64,000 nt of DNA, from NCBI RefSeq assembly GCF_040681875.1, contig NZ_JBFAZP010000002.1:620001-684000 (forward strand). Reading direction: 5' to 3'. The notes beneath the pieces were generated by a model, which made no database searches, had not been told where the DNA came from, and saw only the letters and a program-made list of their open reading frames with translations. This DNA is from Longispora sp040681875 (GTDB lineage: Bacteria; Actinomycetota; Actinomycetes; Mycobacteriales; Micromonosporaceae). The translations under genes were made by a program, and so were the position numbers. This document shows, piece after piece, positions 51,615 through 60,991 of this stretch (position 1 is its first letter; each line of letters begins with the position of its first letter).

Positions 51615-52505
51615 TCAGGCCGGCTCGGCGAACCGGACGGCCATGGCGTTGAACGCCCGGATCCGGGCGGTCTCCTGGGAGGCGCGCCACAGGAAGCCCC
51701 AGCCGATCGGCGGGGCGTCGCTGAACGGCACGTAGGCCACGTCGGGCCGCTGGTAGAACTGGTGGACCTGCGCGCCGACCGTGAAGGCGCCCTCGCCGGC
51801 CCCGACCAGGGTCAACGCCTCGGGGAACGTGTACCCGACCGGGCCGTGCGCGATGGGCCGGCCGGCCGGGGTGCGCTCGGGCACCCGGTCCTCGCGGACG
51901 GACAGCGGGATGTGTTCCGGCATCCGGATCAGCGTGACCTCGGCCAGGTCCTCGAGGCTGACCGCGGCCCGGGCGGCGAACGGGTGGTCCACCGGCACCG
52001 CGAGGTGGCGCGGGTCCCGCCACAGGTCCGGCCCGTTCACCAGGTCGGGGCCGGTGATGGGCCGGCTGTTGAGCACCATCTCGATGCTCCGGTCGTGCAG
52101 GGCCTCCAACGAGTTGCCCAGCTGCAACTCGCTGACCGTCATCTCGGTGGTCGGGTGCAGCTCGCCGAACGCCCGGGCCAGCCGCAGGGTGAACCGGCCG
52201 CCGGCCGCCCCGACGTAGCCGACGTGGAACGGGCCGTCGAAGCCCCGGGCCGCCATCGTCGCCCGCTCCACGGCCCACCGGACCTGCCGGTAGCCCGGCG
52301 CCAGGTCGGCCCGGAACTGCGCGCCCAGCGTGGTCAGTTCGACCCTGCGGCTCGACCGGTCGAACAGCGCCGCGCCGATCCGGCGTTCGAGCTTCTGGAC
52401 CACCTGGGTCACCCGGGCCGGCGAGAGCCCCAGCCGGGCGGCCGTGCGGGCGAAGTGCAGCTCCTCGGCGAGGGCGAGGAAGATCTCGATCTCGTACCGC
52501 TCCAT
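51615..52505 (-). CDS. LysR family transcriptional regulator
   Basis: 296 residues. HTH near 15-40 ('RTAARLGLSPARVTQVVQKL') and an effector-binding domain. ATG 52505 starts 'MERYEIEIFLALAEEL', the family norm. It lies upstream of the ene-reductase operon on the same strand, with a 183-base gap, and is a likely regulator of it. Confidence 0.88.
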   Translation of the reverse strand: MERYEIEIFLALAEELHFARTAARLGLSPARVTQVVQKLERRIGAALFDRSSRRVELTTLGAQFRADLAPGYRQVRWAVERATMAARGFDGPFHVGYVGAAGGRFTLRLARAFGELHPTTEMTVSELQLGNSLEALHDRSIEMVLNSRPITGPDLVNGPDLWRDPRHLAVPVDHPFAARAAVSLEDLAEVTLIRMPEHIPLSVREDRVPERTPAGRPIAHGPVGYTFPEALTLVGAGEGAFTVGAQVHQFYQRPDVAYVPFSDAPPIGWGFLWRASQETARIRAFNAMAVRFAEPA

Positions 52506-52641
52506 GCCGACCTCCAGGTCACCGTCGCTGTCCGGCACCGGCCGTCATGATCCAACGTAGCGGGCGGTGTTCGGCTCCGTCGCGGGGACGTCCGCCGGAA
52601 ATCCGGTCGCCGTCCCGCCGGTGGACCGCCAGACTCTGGCC

Positions 52642-53805
52642 ATGGGTGACACTCTTCCCGGCGGCCTGCGGCTGCGCGCGGCCCGACCGGCCGACCTGGA
52701 CCAGATCTCGGCGCTGCTCACCGACCGGGGCGACGCCGACGACGCCGTGGACCTGCGCCTGGTCGTCGAGGACCCCGACGCCGGCTACGAGGCCTGCGCC
52801 GTGGTGCTCGACGGCGACACGGTGGTGTCCACCGCGACCCTGCTGGACGAGACCCTGGTGCTCGACGGGTGCGAGCTGCCCGCCGGACAGGTGGAGATGG
52901 TGGCCACCGCGCGGTCCCACGAGGGTCGCGGCCTGGTCCGGGCGCTGATGGGCTGGGCGCACGACCGGTCCGCCGAGCGGGGACACGTGCTGCAGGTACT
53001 CCACGGGATCCCGTACTTCTACCGGCAGTTCGGCTACGAGTACGCGATTCCGCGGCCGACCAGCCGGCCCGTGGTCGGGGACCTGCCCGAGGGCGGGGCG
53101 GGGCTGACCGTGCGCGAGGCGGTGGCGGCCGACGTGCCGGAGCTGGCCCGGTTGCAGGAGGCCGACCTGGCCGGGGTGGGCCTGAGTCTGCGCAGGTCGG
53201 CGGCGTGCTGGCGGTGGCTGGTGGCGCGGCCCGGCAGTACCCAGTGGGTGGTGTCGTCCGGGGACACGATCGTCGGTGCCGGGCGCGACGACGGCGATCA
53301 GCTCGCGGAGCTGGCCGGGTCCCCCGGGGCGAGGCTGGCGCTGCTCCGCCACGTCCGGGGGCTGCGGCCGGAGATCGAGGTGACCGGTCGGGACGCGGCC
53401 GACCATCTCGGTCCCGGGTCCTCGCAGGCCGAGGCCGACATGATCCGGATTCCGGACCCGGTGGCGCTGTTCGAGCGGCTGCGGCCGGTGTTCGGGGCGC
53501 GGCTGGCCAGGGCCGGGGTCGCCGATCTCGAGGTGGTGGTGTCGCTGTTCCGGTCGCACCTGCGGTTCGGCTACGCCGACGGTGTGGCCGGGCCGGTCAG
53601 CGGCGGTGGGGTCATGCAGGCGCCGGGGGTCGTCGGCGGGGCGGGGATCGCGCCCGACCAGCTCGCCGCCGTGCTGTTCGGCCCGCACGGCATCGCGGGG
53701 CTGTCCACCCAGCAGCCGGACGTCTATCCGGGGCGCAACCGGGACGTGATGACCGCGCTGTTCCCGCCGGTGGACGCCGACGTCCGGCTGTTCTACCTGC
53801 CCTGA
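52642..53805 (+). CDS. GNAT family acetyltransferase, Eis-like length
   Basis: 387 residues. The first GNAT domain holds 'VEMVATARSHEGRGLVRALM' (about 88-107), the acetyl-CoA-binding R/Q-x-x-G-x-G/A region. The rest is a second, degenerate GNAT-like half and a C-terminal part. The length is close to Eis-type multi-acetylating enzymes but the match is loose. ATG 52642 starts just before the domain. The terminator at 53929-53961 lies downstream. Confidence 0.75.
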   Translation: MGDTLPGGLRLRAARPADLDQISALLTDRGDADDAVDLRLVVEDPDAGYEACAVVLDGDTVVSTATLLDETLVLDGCELPAGQVEMVATARSHEGRGLVRALMGWAHDRSAERGHVLQVLHGIPYFYRQFGYEYAIPRPTSRPVVGDLPEGGAGLTVREAVAADVPELARLQEADLAGVGLSLRRSAACWRWLVARPGSTQWVVSSGDTIVGAGRDDGDQLAELAGSPGARLALLRHVRGLRPEIEVTGRDAADHLGPGSSQAEADMIRIPDPVALFERLRPVFGARLARAGVADLEVVVSLFRSHLRFGYADGVAGPVSGGGVMQAPGVVGGAGIAPDQLAAVLFGPHGIAGLSTQQPDVYPGRNRDVMTALFPPVDADVRLFYLP

Positions 53806-53928
53806 ACCGGACCGCACCGGGAACGTCGGCCCCGTCGCTATCCGCGCCTGGCCGGACGCGCGTCCGGGCGTGGGGTCAGGCTCCCCCCGAGAATCCCGGC
53901 CGCTGTGTCCACCGCCTCCAACAGTGGC

Positions 53929-53961
53929 GGCGGTCTCGCCACCTGCTACGACGAGACCGCC
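53929..53961. terminator. Bidirectional hairpin terminator
   Basis: A 10-bp perfect stem (53929-53938 with 53952-53961) with a 13-nt loop lies between the convergent GNAT and metalloprotease genes. Confidence 0.75.
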
Positions 53962-53990
53962 ACCCTCTGTTTCCCCCTGATCCGGACGCG

Positions 53991-56048
53991 TCAGCTCACC
54001 GTCAGCGCGGTGTCGTCCACGACGAACGAGGTCTGCAGCGACCCGTTCTCGACGCCGCTGAACGTGATCGTCACGGTCTGGCCGGCCAACGCGGACACGT
54101 CGAACGACCTCAGCGTGTACCCGGCGGCCTTGTTCAGGTTCGAATAGGTCGCCAGGGTGGTCGGGCCCGCCGTCACGGTCAGCTTGTCGTTGGCCGCCGA
54201 GGTGGTGGTCTCCGCCGTGTCGATGTGCAGGTAGAAGCTCAGGGTGGCCCGGCAGCCCGCCGGGATGGCCACCGACTGCGACACCGTGTCGGTGTGGCCG
54301 GAGCCGTACCCGTCGAGCCAGGCCTTCCGGGTGCCGCCGTGCGCTGGCTGGGAGGACGAGCTGTCGATCACCCCGGACGTGGCGGTCCACGGCGCGGCCG
54401 AGGCGGACTCGAACCCGGGGTTGCCGAGCTTCTGTCCGGAGCACGTGCCCGGGCCTGCGGTCCTGGTGGGAGTCGGCGTCGCGGTGCCGCCGGCGCACGT
54501 CGGGTCACCGGTCTGGGCCGGCACGCTGACGGCGTCCCACGCGGCCCTGACCGTGTTGAACTCGGTGCAGCCAGTACCCCCGTAGAGGTTCTTCGCGGCC
54601 TGCAACGTCCAGGTCCGGTACTTCAGGTACGAGGCGCTGGACGTCTTCATCAGCATCGCGTTGTACAGGATCGTGATCCACTTCTGGACGCCGATCCCGG
54701 TCACGCTGGAGTTGTTGCAGGTCGGGCTGACCGGGCCGCCGGCCGGGTTGCTGCCCTTGGCCACCAGGTAACTCCAGTGGTTGCCCACACCCGCGCCGGT
54801 GTGCGACTCGCCGGTCGGGATGGAGCTCGAGTAGCAGTTCGGGTGGTTGTCGATCAGCGACGGGTCGTACATGTTGCGGATCGGGCCCTTGCCCTCCATG
54901 TCGACCTCCTCGCCGATGGTCCAGTCCGGCACGTCGTGCGGGCTCGGCTCGTTGGCGAAGTGCTCGGTCGCCGTGCCGAACGAGTCGGCGATCCACTCCC
55001 CCGTGCCGTTGAACGACTGGCCGCCCGGGGTGTGCTCGTCGATGCCGTGGCCCAGTTCGTGGGCGACCACGTCGACCGACGAGAGCCAGCCGTTGGCGAC
55101 GTTGCGCCCGATCTGGACCTGGCTGCCGTCGAAGTAGGCGCCGACCCCGTCGAGGCCGACCCGGATCGGCCACGCGCCGCCGGAGCCGTCGATCCCGTTG
55201 CGCCCCAGCCACTGGGACAGCATCCTCGCCTCGGTCTGCGCGGCGAACAGGGCGTCCACGCAGCCGGTCTCCTTGTTGGTCGCCGAGCCGTTGCCCCAGG
55301 AGTCGTCCGGGCCGGTGAGGGTGGTGTTGTTCGCCGCGTCCTGGCAGCTCAGGTTCGTGATGGTCGGGTCCTTCATCGAGTACGTCCCGCCCGAGCCGGT
55401 CGTGGTGAGCGCGACGGCCGGCCCGTTGTAGGCGGAGTTGCCGGTGCCGTGCGCGACGTTGTCCCGGGTCCGCAGCACGGCGCCGGTGAGCGCGTCGACG
55501 TCCACCGTCAGGCGGCTCGGGCGGCCGGCGGCGCGGCCGGTCACCGTGGCCTCCCAGGCCAGCCTGGGCGTGCCGTCCAGGGCGTACACGACGAGCCGGG
55601 TGCCCTCCAGGGTCGCCCCGGTGACCATGCTCCCGGCGGTGGCCTCGGCGGCCGCCCGGGGGACCTCCGGCGTGATCGACAGGTCGCCGATCGGGTGCTC
55701 CAGGGCGACCGAGGCGGACTTCAGGTTCCCGAGGCCGTCGGTGGCCAGGACGAAGTCGCCGCCGGTCACCGGGAGGCCCTTGTACGTCCGGTCGTACGCC
55801 ACGTACTGGGTGCCGTGCGAGGCGACGGCGTCGTGCTGGACGAAGCTGTCGTCCGCGCTGGCCCGGAGGTAGGCCGGCCGGCCGGCGACGAGCGAGGCCG
55901 CCGACCGCAGCGCGGCCGCGTGCGCCGCCTGCGGGGTGGGCGCGGCCACCGGCTCGGCCGGAACCGTGACGGCCGCTGCGGTACCGGCCGCCGCGACCGC
56001 GAGTGCCATGGCACCACCCACGGTCAGGAACCGATGGGGAAGCTTCAC
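53991..56048 (-). CDS. Secreted M4 (thermolysin-type) metalloprotease
   Basis: 685 residues: Sec signal (1-26), FTP/PepSY-type propeptide (to about 190), M4 catalytic domain and a C-terminal beta-sandwich. The zinc site is V-V-A-H-E-L-G-H (about 325-332) with the third ligand in 'GEWIADSFG', and the catalytic His region is 'GAGVGNHWSYL'. After a Thr/Pro linker the last 140 residues form a jelly-roll that starts 'LGNPGFES' and has 'LDGYGSGHTD'. GTG 56048 follows AAGGAGCACTC. It is exported and self-processed. Confidence 0.92.
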   Translation of the reverse strand: MKLPHRFLTVGGAMALAVAAAGTAAAVTVPAEPVAAPTPQAAHAAALRSAASLVAGRPAYLRASADDSFVQHDAVASHGTQYVAYDRTYKGLPVTGGDFVLATDGLGNLKSASVALEHPIGDLSITPEVPRAAAEATAGSMVTGATLEGTRLVVYALDGTPRLAWEATVTGRAAGRPSRLTVDVDALTGAVLRTRDNVAHGTGNSAYNGPAVALTTTGSGGTYSMKDPTITNLSCQDAANNTTLTGPDDSWGNGSATNKETGCVDALFAAQTEARMLSQWLGRNGIDGSGGAWPIRVGLDGVGAYFDGSQVQIGRNVANGWLSSVDVVAHELGHGIDEHTPGGQSFNGTGEWIADSFGTATEHFANEPSPHDVPDWTIGEEVDMEGKGPIRNMYDPSLIDNHPNCYSSSIPTGESHTGAGVGNHWSYLVAKGSNPAGGPVSPTCNNSSVTGIGVQKWITILYNAMLMKTSSASYLKYRTWTLQAAKNLYGGTGCTEFNTVRAAWDAVSVPAQTGDPTCAGGTATPTPTRTAGPGTCSGQKLGNPGFESASAAPWTATSGVIDSSSSQPAHGGTRKAWLDGYGSGHTDTVSQSVAIPAGCRATLSFYLHIDTAETTTSAANDKLTVTAGPTTLATYSNLNKAAGYTLRSFDVSALAGQTVTITFSGVENGSLQTSFVVDDTALTVS

Positions 56049-56270
56049 GAGTGCTCCTTCTCGCCGGCACGCCGGACCACCGCCCGGTGGACGGTGGGCA
56101 CGGCGGACCGGCCGGGATGAGGGGGGAGAGCGGGACGCCCTACGGCAATGTCGGCAATTCCAAACAACCCGCCAACACCCGGGCATCGGTGAAGCTATCC
56201 GGGGTGATCCGTGCCAGTCAATGCGCTTAAGTCAACGTTAGTGCACCCTTCGGGTACCCTTGAGCCTCGC

Positions 56271-56834
56271 TCAGTCCTCGAAGGAATGCAGGCGCGCCAG
56301 GCGGCCCAGGGTCTGCCCGGCGCCGAACTGTTCGAACGTGCCGACCGGCTCGAAACCCAGGCGGGCCGCGAGCCGCAACGACCGCACGTTGGCGGTCTGG
56401 GTCACGAGGATCACCGGCTGGTCGGGGAGCTCGGCCGCGGCGGCGCGAAGGACAGCGGCCGCCGCCTCGTACGCCAGTCCCGCGCCCCAGGCGTCGCGGC
56501 GCAGCAGGTAGCCCAGTTCCAGCTCCCCACCGTCCTCAGTGACGTGTCCGGGCAGGTCGGCGGCGCGCCGGCTGAGGGTCACCGTGCCGATCAGGTCGTC
56601 GGTCGCCCGGTCGGCGATGACGAACGCGCCGGGGGCGGCGGTGGCGGCGGCCGGTCCGATTTCGGCCAGGCGCCGCTCGACGGCCTCCCGTGGGAGCGGG
56701 CCGCCGAGGTGGGCCCAGACGTCCGGGTCGGTCCGCAGCTCGATCAGCCGGTCCCGGTCGGCGTCCCGGGCCTTGCGCAGCACGACCCGGGCAGCTTCGA
56801 TCCGGGCGGCGGACAGGATCGGCGGAACGCTCAC
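56271..56834 (-). CDS. GNAT family N-acetyltransferase (RimJ-like)
   Basis: 187 residues. 'RVVLRKARDADRDRLIEL' opens the fold. 'ELELGYLLRRDAWGAGLAYEAA' (about 101-122) is the acetyl-CoA pyrophosphate loop of the RimJ/RimL type, followed by 'NVRSLRLAARLGFEPVG'. The substrate is unknown. GTG 56834 is preceded by GGAGGAGTTCAC. Confidence 0.85.
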   Translation of the reverse strand: MSVPPILSAARIEAARVVLRKARDADRDRLIELRTDPDVWAHLGGPLPREAVERRLAEIGPAAATAAPGAFVIADRATDDLIGTVTLSRRAADLPGHVTEDGGELELGYLLRRDAWGAGLAYEAAAAVLRAAAAELPDQPVILVTQTANVRSLRLAARLGFEPVGTFEQFGAGQTLGRLARLHSFED

Positions 56835-56866
56835 GTGAACTCCTCCTGCCCGTCGGGCGGCTTTCC

Positions 56867-57406
56867 CTACCGGCGCCAGCCCAGCTCGGTCGCGGCCGTG
56901 TCGGCCAGGGCCGCCTGCCCGACCGCGCGCAGCAGAAGCAGACCGTCGAGTTGCGCGAGGAGGGCGGCTGCCCGGCCGTTCCGGCGTTCGACGGGTACGG
57001 CGACGCGCGGGCTGAGCCAGTCCGCCCAGTGTGCGGCCAGGGCGGCGGCCAGGGCGCGGTACGGCGCGCGCCCGGCGGCGGCCTGGCCCGCCACCTCGAA
57101 GTGGACCCGGAACAGGGCGTCGGCCCCGGGGGTGCGCAGGGCCGACCAGGCCCGGTGCAGCAGTTCGGCCGGCGGCAGTGGCCGGTCGCCCAGCGCGGCG
57201 TGCAGCAGGCCGTGCAACTGGCGGACGTGACCGTCGAGCACGGCGCCGAGCAGGTCGGACTTGGTGGGGAAGTAGTACACCACCGTGCGGTCGGGCACGC
57301 CGAGGCGCTCACCGATCCGCCGGAACGTCACGCCGGCCAGCCCCTCCTCGGCCAGCAGCCGGGCGGCGGCGTCGAGCATCTGATCCCGGCTGTGCTTGTA
57401 CCCCAC
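56867..57406 (-). CDS. TetR family transcriptional regulator
   Basis: 179 residues. The HTH is 'VTFRRIGERLGVPDRTVVYYFPTKSDLL' split over residues 25-52, with the typical Tyr-Tyr-Phe. GTG 57406. It is divergent from a small membrane protein; two 16-bp palindromes in between are its probable operators. Confidence 0.88.
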   Translation of the reverse strand: MGYKHSRDQMLDAAARLLAEEGLAGVTFRRIGERLGVPDRTVVYYFPTKSDLLGAVLDGHVRQLHGLLHAALGDRPLPPAELLHRAWSALRTPGADALFRVHFEVAGQAAAGRAPYRALAAALAAHWADWLSPRVAVPVERRNGRAAALLAQLDGLLLLRAVGQAALADTAATELGWRR

Positions 57407-57416
57407 GAACGGGAAG

Positions 57417-57461
57417 TGTAGTCGGTGCTACATTTCTGGTCGTTCTGTAGTGCCAACTACA
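57417..57461. promoter_or_regulatory. Twin TetR operators
   Basis: TGTAGTGCCAACTACA (57446-57461) has perfect 6-bp arms, and TGTAGTCGGTGCTACA (57417-57432) has one mismatch. Centres are 29 bp apart in the gap between the divergent TetR and membrane-protein genes. Confidence 0.7.
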
Positions 57462-57476
57462 AAGTCTGGGGTCGTC

Positions 57477-57944
57477 ATGCCACCGCACTCCCCCATGTCC
57501 ACCGCCCGCGACCGCCGGGCCCGACTGTGGGACCGGTGGCTGTGCGCGGCCATCGCCGCGGTCATCGCCTACGGCACCGTCCTGGTCGTCCACGGGCGCG
57601 GCGCCGCGACGCTGTTCGACGTGCTCGGGTTCGGCCCGACGGCCAGCGGCGTCAGCGCCGGCGAGGGCCACGTCCAGCTCCTCTACGGCGTCCTCGGCGC
57701 GGTCCTGATCGGCTGGATGGTGCTGCTCCTGGCGGTGGCCCGGGGGCCGTTGCGCCGCCGCGAACGCTGGGCCTGGACCGCCACCGCCGCCTCGATGACC
57801 GTCTGGTTCGGCGTCGACACCACCTTCTCGCTGGTCGTGGGCTCGACCGCGCACGCGGCGTTCAACTGCGTCTTCGCCGCCGCGGTGGGCGTGCCGCTCG
57901 TCGCGATGCGCGGATACCTCGCCGACGTGCGCCTGCGGGGCTAG
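57477..57944 (+). CDS. Hypothetical membrane protein under TetR control
   Basis: 155 residues with four hydrophobic helices. 'LFDVLGFGPTASGV' is followed by 'LLYGVLGAVLIGWMVLLLAV' and 'WAWTATAASMTVWFGVDT'. It is an inner-membrane protein of unknown function. ATG 57477 or 57495. It is very likely repressed by the divergent TetR protein. Confidence 0.65.
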   Translation: MPPHSPMSTARDRRARLWDRWLCAAIAAVIAYGTVLVVHGRGAATLFDVLGFGPTASGVSAGEGHVQLLYGVLGAVLIGWMVLLLAVARGPLRRRERWAWTATAASMTVWFGVDTTFSLVVGSTAHAAFNCVFAAAVGVPLVAMRGYLADVRLRG

Positions 57945-58157
57945 GGTCCGGCCGGGACGCGCGGCAGCAGCCCAGGCCCTGGGACGTGCGCCTGCGGAGC
58001 TCGGGTCCGGCGCTCCGGGCGACTCGTCAGTGGACGGTGCCGACCGGCGCAGCCAACCAGACGAGGCCAGGGGTTCGTCGTCAGGGCCAGCCACCGAGAA
58101 GACGCGCCGCCTCCGGCCACGTCCCACGCTTTCGGGCGGTGGATGTCCCCGCTGGGG

Positions 58158-60950
58158 TCAGGCTGCGGCGTCCCGAGGTGCGGTGATGCTCGGTGGTGCC
58201 AGTTCCCGCAGGCCCCACGCCGCCCGGAACCCCCCGATCGTCAACCACGCCAGCCGCGAGTTCACCGCGAACAGCTGCCGGGCCCGCGCGAGGGCGTCCA
58301 ACGACCCCGCCCCCGCCCCGTCCCGCGCCGCCCCGAACCGGTCCGCCGTGAGGCCGGCGTCGAACACCTCCAGCACGGTCGCGCAGTGGTACAGATAGCC
58401 CAGCGCCTCGTGTTGGAGGCGGACCAGCAGCGCGTGGTCCTCGGCGGTGAGGTCGACCGGCCGGTCGGTGACGGGCGGGGCCCCGACGGCGGCCAGCAGC
58501 ACGGCCGGGTCGGGCGTGGCGTGCGCGTCGAGGTGGCGCATCAGGAGGCTGGCGTACGGTTCGGCGTCGACCTGGCGGGCGATCACCGCGCACGTCGCGT
58601 CTATCTTGCGGCGGAGGTCCGCGCCGACCAGTTCGCGGCAGACGTCGCCCAGTTCGGTGCCGCGCGCGGCGGCCAGGGCGCGGGCGACCCGGATCAGGTC
58701 GCGGGGCAGGCCGCCGGCCAGGCAGTGGCACAGCGCGACGAACGGTTCGGCGATCCCGACGGTCCGGCTGCGCAGCAGGGCGCCGGTGTCGGCCAGGTTC
58801 AGGTACCGCACCGTGAAGATGTCCTCGAACGCCGAGTCGAAGGCGTCCCGGATGGGCAGCCCCCGGCGCTCGAACGACGACAGCGCGTCCTCGGAGACCG
58901 AGATCAGGAACAGGCAGCCGGGTACGTCGAGGGCGAAGAGCACCTTCACCTCGTTGAGGAACTCCTGGGCCCGCTCGGGCAGCAGGATCTTGTCGAGCTC
59001 GTCGAGGATCATCACCACCGGGATGGGCGCGATGTTGGGTTGCGCGGCCAGCACCCGCACGGTCACGCCCAGGAACTCCCGCAGGTCCGTGATGATCTCC
59101 GGGTACGTCAGCGGTTGCTGGGCGAACTCCACCGAGCCGCTGCGGTGCGCCTCCGCGCCGAACGGCAACCCGACCTTGCCGGACCAGCCCGCGACGTGTT
59201 TCTGCTGGTACCGGATCTGCTCCAGCTTCGCGTCGGCGTACTCGTGCAGGGTCGCCAGGTCGTCCACGTCCGCCGGGCGCAGCGGTCGGCGCGCCCGCAG
59301 CCGGTCGTGCCGCGCCACGGACAGCACCACGCCGGCCACCGTCGCCAGCAGCACCGCCTGCCACCACACGCCGACCAGCCAGTCCCAGGCCGGCGGCCGT
59401 TGTCCCCGGACCAGCGGCTGTCCCAGGTACGCCGCCGCCAGGCCGGCCGCGCCGATCACCGCGGCGAACCGGCAGCGGGCGAGGAGGCCGGCGAGCCGCG
59501 CCCGGTAGCCGGGCCGCTCGTCGCCCCGGCCGTGCGCCCGGGCCTCCCGGCACAGGCTGGCGTACAGGTGCAGGGCGAACTCGCGCGCGTCGTAGGCCAC
59601 CGGCACGCTCTCCGAGACGGCCAGGTGCCGGGTACCGGTGGGCAGGAAGCGCCCGGCCCGGTAGTACTCCAGCAGGGTCGACTTGCCGACGCCGCGCGGC
59701 CCGGACAGTCCGAACGCTCCCCCGCCGACCTGGTCGATCCGCCGGCGGAACTCCTCGAACACGCCGGTGATGATCACCCGGTCGGCGGCGTGCATGAGCC
59801 GCAGCCCGCTGGCGTCCAGCACCGACAGCCGGGTGGTGTACGCCGGCTTCACCAGGGCGTTGAGCCGGTCGGTGAGGAACGGCAGCAGGACCTGCCGGGC
59901 GGCGTGGTCCCAGCGCTGCCGGCACAGGGTCAGCTCGTCGAGCAGCACCCGCTCCGCCGAGCGCCAGCCGAGGCTGCCGGCGAGCGTCGAGTCCCTGGAC
60001 AGTCGGCGGAGCAACGGCCGGCGGGACAGCCAGCGCAGTACCCGGACCAGGCCGAAGGTCGCCAGCACCGCGGCCAGGGGCACCGCGGGCGGCAGGAGCG
60101 CGGCGGGTCCGCCCGCGACCAGTGGGCTCCCGTCGAGCACCCAGGCCGCCACGGCACCGGGCAGCAGGACCGCCGGGATCCACCGGGCCGCGCGCCGCAG
60201 CAGCGGATCGGACGGGACCGGTTTCGTCACGGTACCCGGGGAGAGGAGGTTGCCCAGGCCGCCCACCAGCGCGATCACGACGAAGCAGGCGAGCGCGGCC
60301 GTGGCCGCCGCCCAGATGGCCCAGGCCCAGGGCTCCCCCGTGCCCCTGACCGTCGCCGGCCACAGCGCGCCGCGCACGGCGAACCAGCCCCCGAGCAGCC
60401 CCAACCCGACGTGCGCCACCCACCAGTCGGGCCCGGTGCTCGGCGTCCGACGGAGGAACTCGGGGTCAGCGTGCGCCCGTACCCGTCGAAGGCAGATCCA
60501 GATCAGGAGCACCGCCGCCGTCAGGGCCAGGAGGACGCCCAGCGGCGAACCGAGCCGCCGGCCCACCAGGGGTGCGACCGTGGCCGCCCAAGCCGAGACC
60601 GCGCCCCAGAAGCACAACGCCCAGAACCGGCCCGCGGGGTCGGTGACCGCGCCGCCGGACGCCTGCCCGGTCTGGTGCCGGAGCATCGCCTCCTCGGCGG
60701 TCCGCAGCGCGGTGATCTGCGGGTTGGTCGCCCGCAGCAGCGCGTCCTCGGCTCCCTCGACCTCTTCCGCCAGGCGTTCCGGGCTGACCCGGCTGTCGCG
60801 CAGCGCGGGAGCCAACTCCGGCCCCCGGGCCACGGCGAGCACCAGCTCCGCCAGCCGCTCCCCCAGCTCCCCGAGCAGGGGGTCGTCCTCCGACCCCACG
60901 CTCCCGGGTCGGTACCCCGAGGAGACGGCCGGCGGATCGGACTCGGTCAC
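58158..60950 (-). CDS. KAP-like membrane P-loop NTPase
   Basis: 930 residues from GTG 60950 (site GGAGG 6 bases before). N-terminal helices include membrane segments (about 110-155, 180-235 and 258-305). The NTPase has Walker A GPRGVGKS (417-424). Two further membrane helices lie at about 494-511 and 524-546, before Walker B 'VVMILDELDK' (645-654). Membrane helices between Walker A and B are the hallmark of the KAP family. A sensor-like 'FLISVSEDAL' and a helical C-terminus follow. Its role is unknown; some bacterial KAP proteins act in phage exclusion. A 41-base gap follows the upstream membrane gene, suggesting one operon. Confidence 0.78.
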   Translation of the reverse strand: MTESDPPAVSSGYRPGSVGSEDDPLLGELGERLAELVLAVARGPELAPALRDSRVSPERLAEEVEGAEDALLRATNPQITALRTAEEAMLRHQTGQASGGAVTDPAGRFWALCFWGAVSAWAATVAPLVGRRLGSPLGVLLALTAAVLLIWICLRRVRAHADPEFLRRTPSTGPDWWVAHVGLGLLGGWFAVRGALWPATVRGTGEPWAWAIWAAATAALACFVVIALVGGLGNLLSPGTVTKPVPSDPLLRRAARWIPAVLLPGAVAAWVLDGSPLVAGGPAALLPPAVPLAAVLATFGLVRVLRWLSRRPLLRRLSRDSTLAGSLGWRSAERVLLDELTLCRQRWDHAARQVLLPFLTDRLNALVKPAYTTRLSVLDASGLRLMHAADRVIITGVFEEFRRRIDQVGGGAFGLSGPRGVGKSTLLEYYRAGRFLPTGTRHLAVSESVPVAYDAREFALHLYASLCREARAHGRGDERPGYRARLAGLLARCRFAAVIGAAGLAAAYLGQPLVRGQRPPAWDWLVGVWWQAVLLATVAGVVLSVARHDRLRARRPLRPADVDDLATLHEYADAKLEQIRYQQKHVAGWSGKVGLPFGAEAHRSGSVEFAQQPLTYPEIITDLREFLGVTVRVLAAQPNIAPIPVVMILDELDKILLPERAQEFLNEVKVLFALDVPGCLFLISVSEDALSSFERRGLPIRDAFDSAFEDIFTVRYLNLADTGALLRSRTVGIAEPFVALCHCLAGGLPRDLIRVARALAAARGTELGDVCRELVGADLRRKIDATCAVIARQVDAEPYASLLMRHLDAHATPDPAVLLAAVGAPPVTDRPVDLTAEDHALLVRLQHEALGYLYHCATVLEVFDAGLTADRFGAARDGAGAGSLDALARARQLFAVNSRLAWLTIGGFRAAWGLRELAPPSITAPRDAAA

Positions 60951-60991
60951 GGTGCCTCCGGTCGGGTGGACGCTCGGATGAAGCGCCCAAA

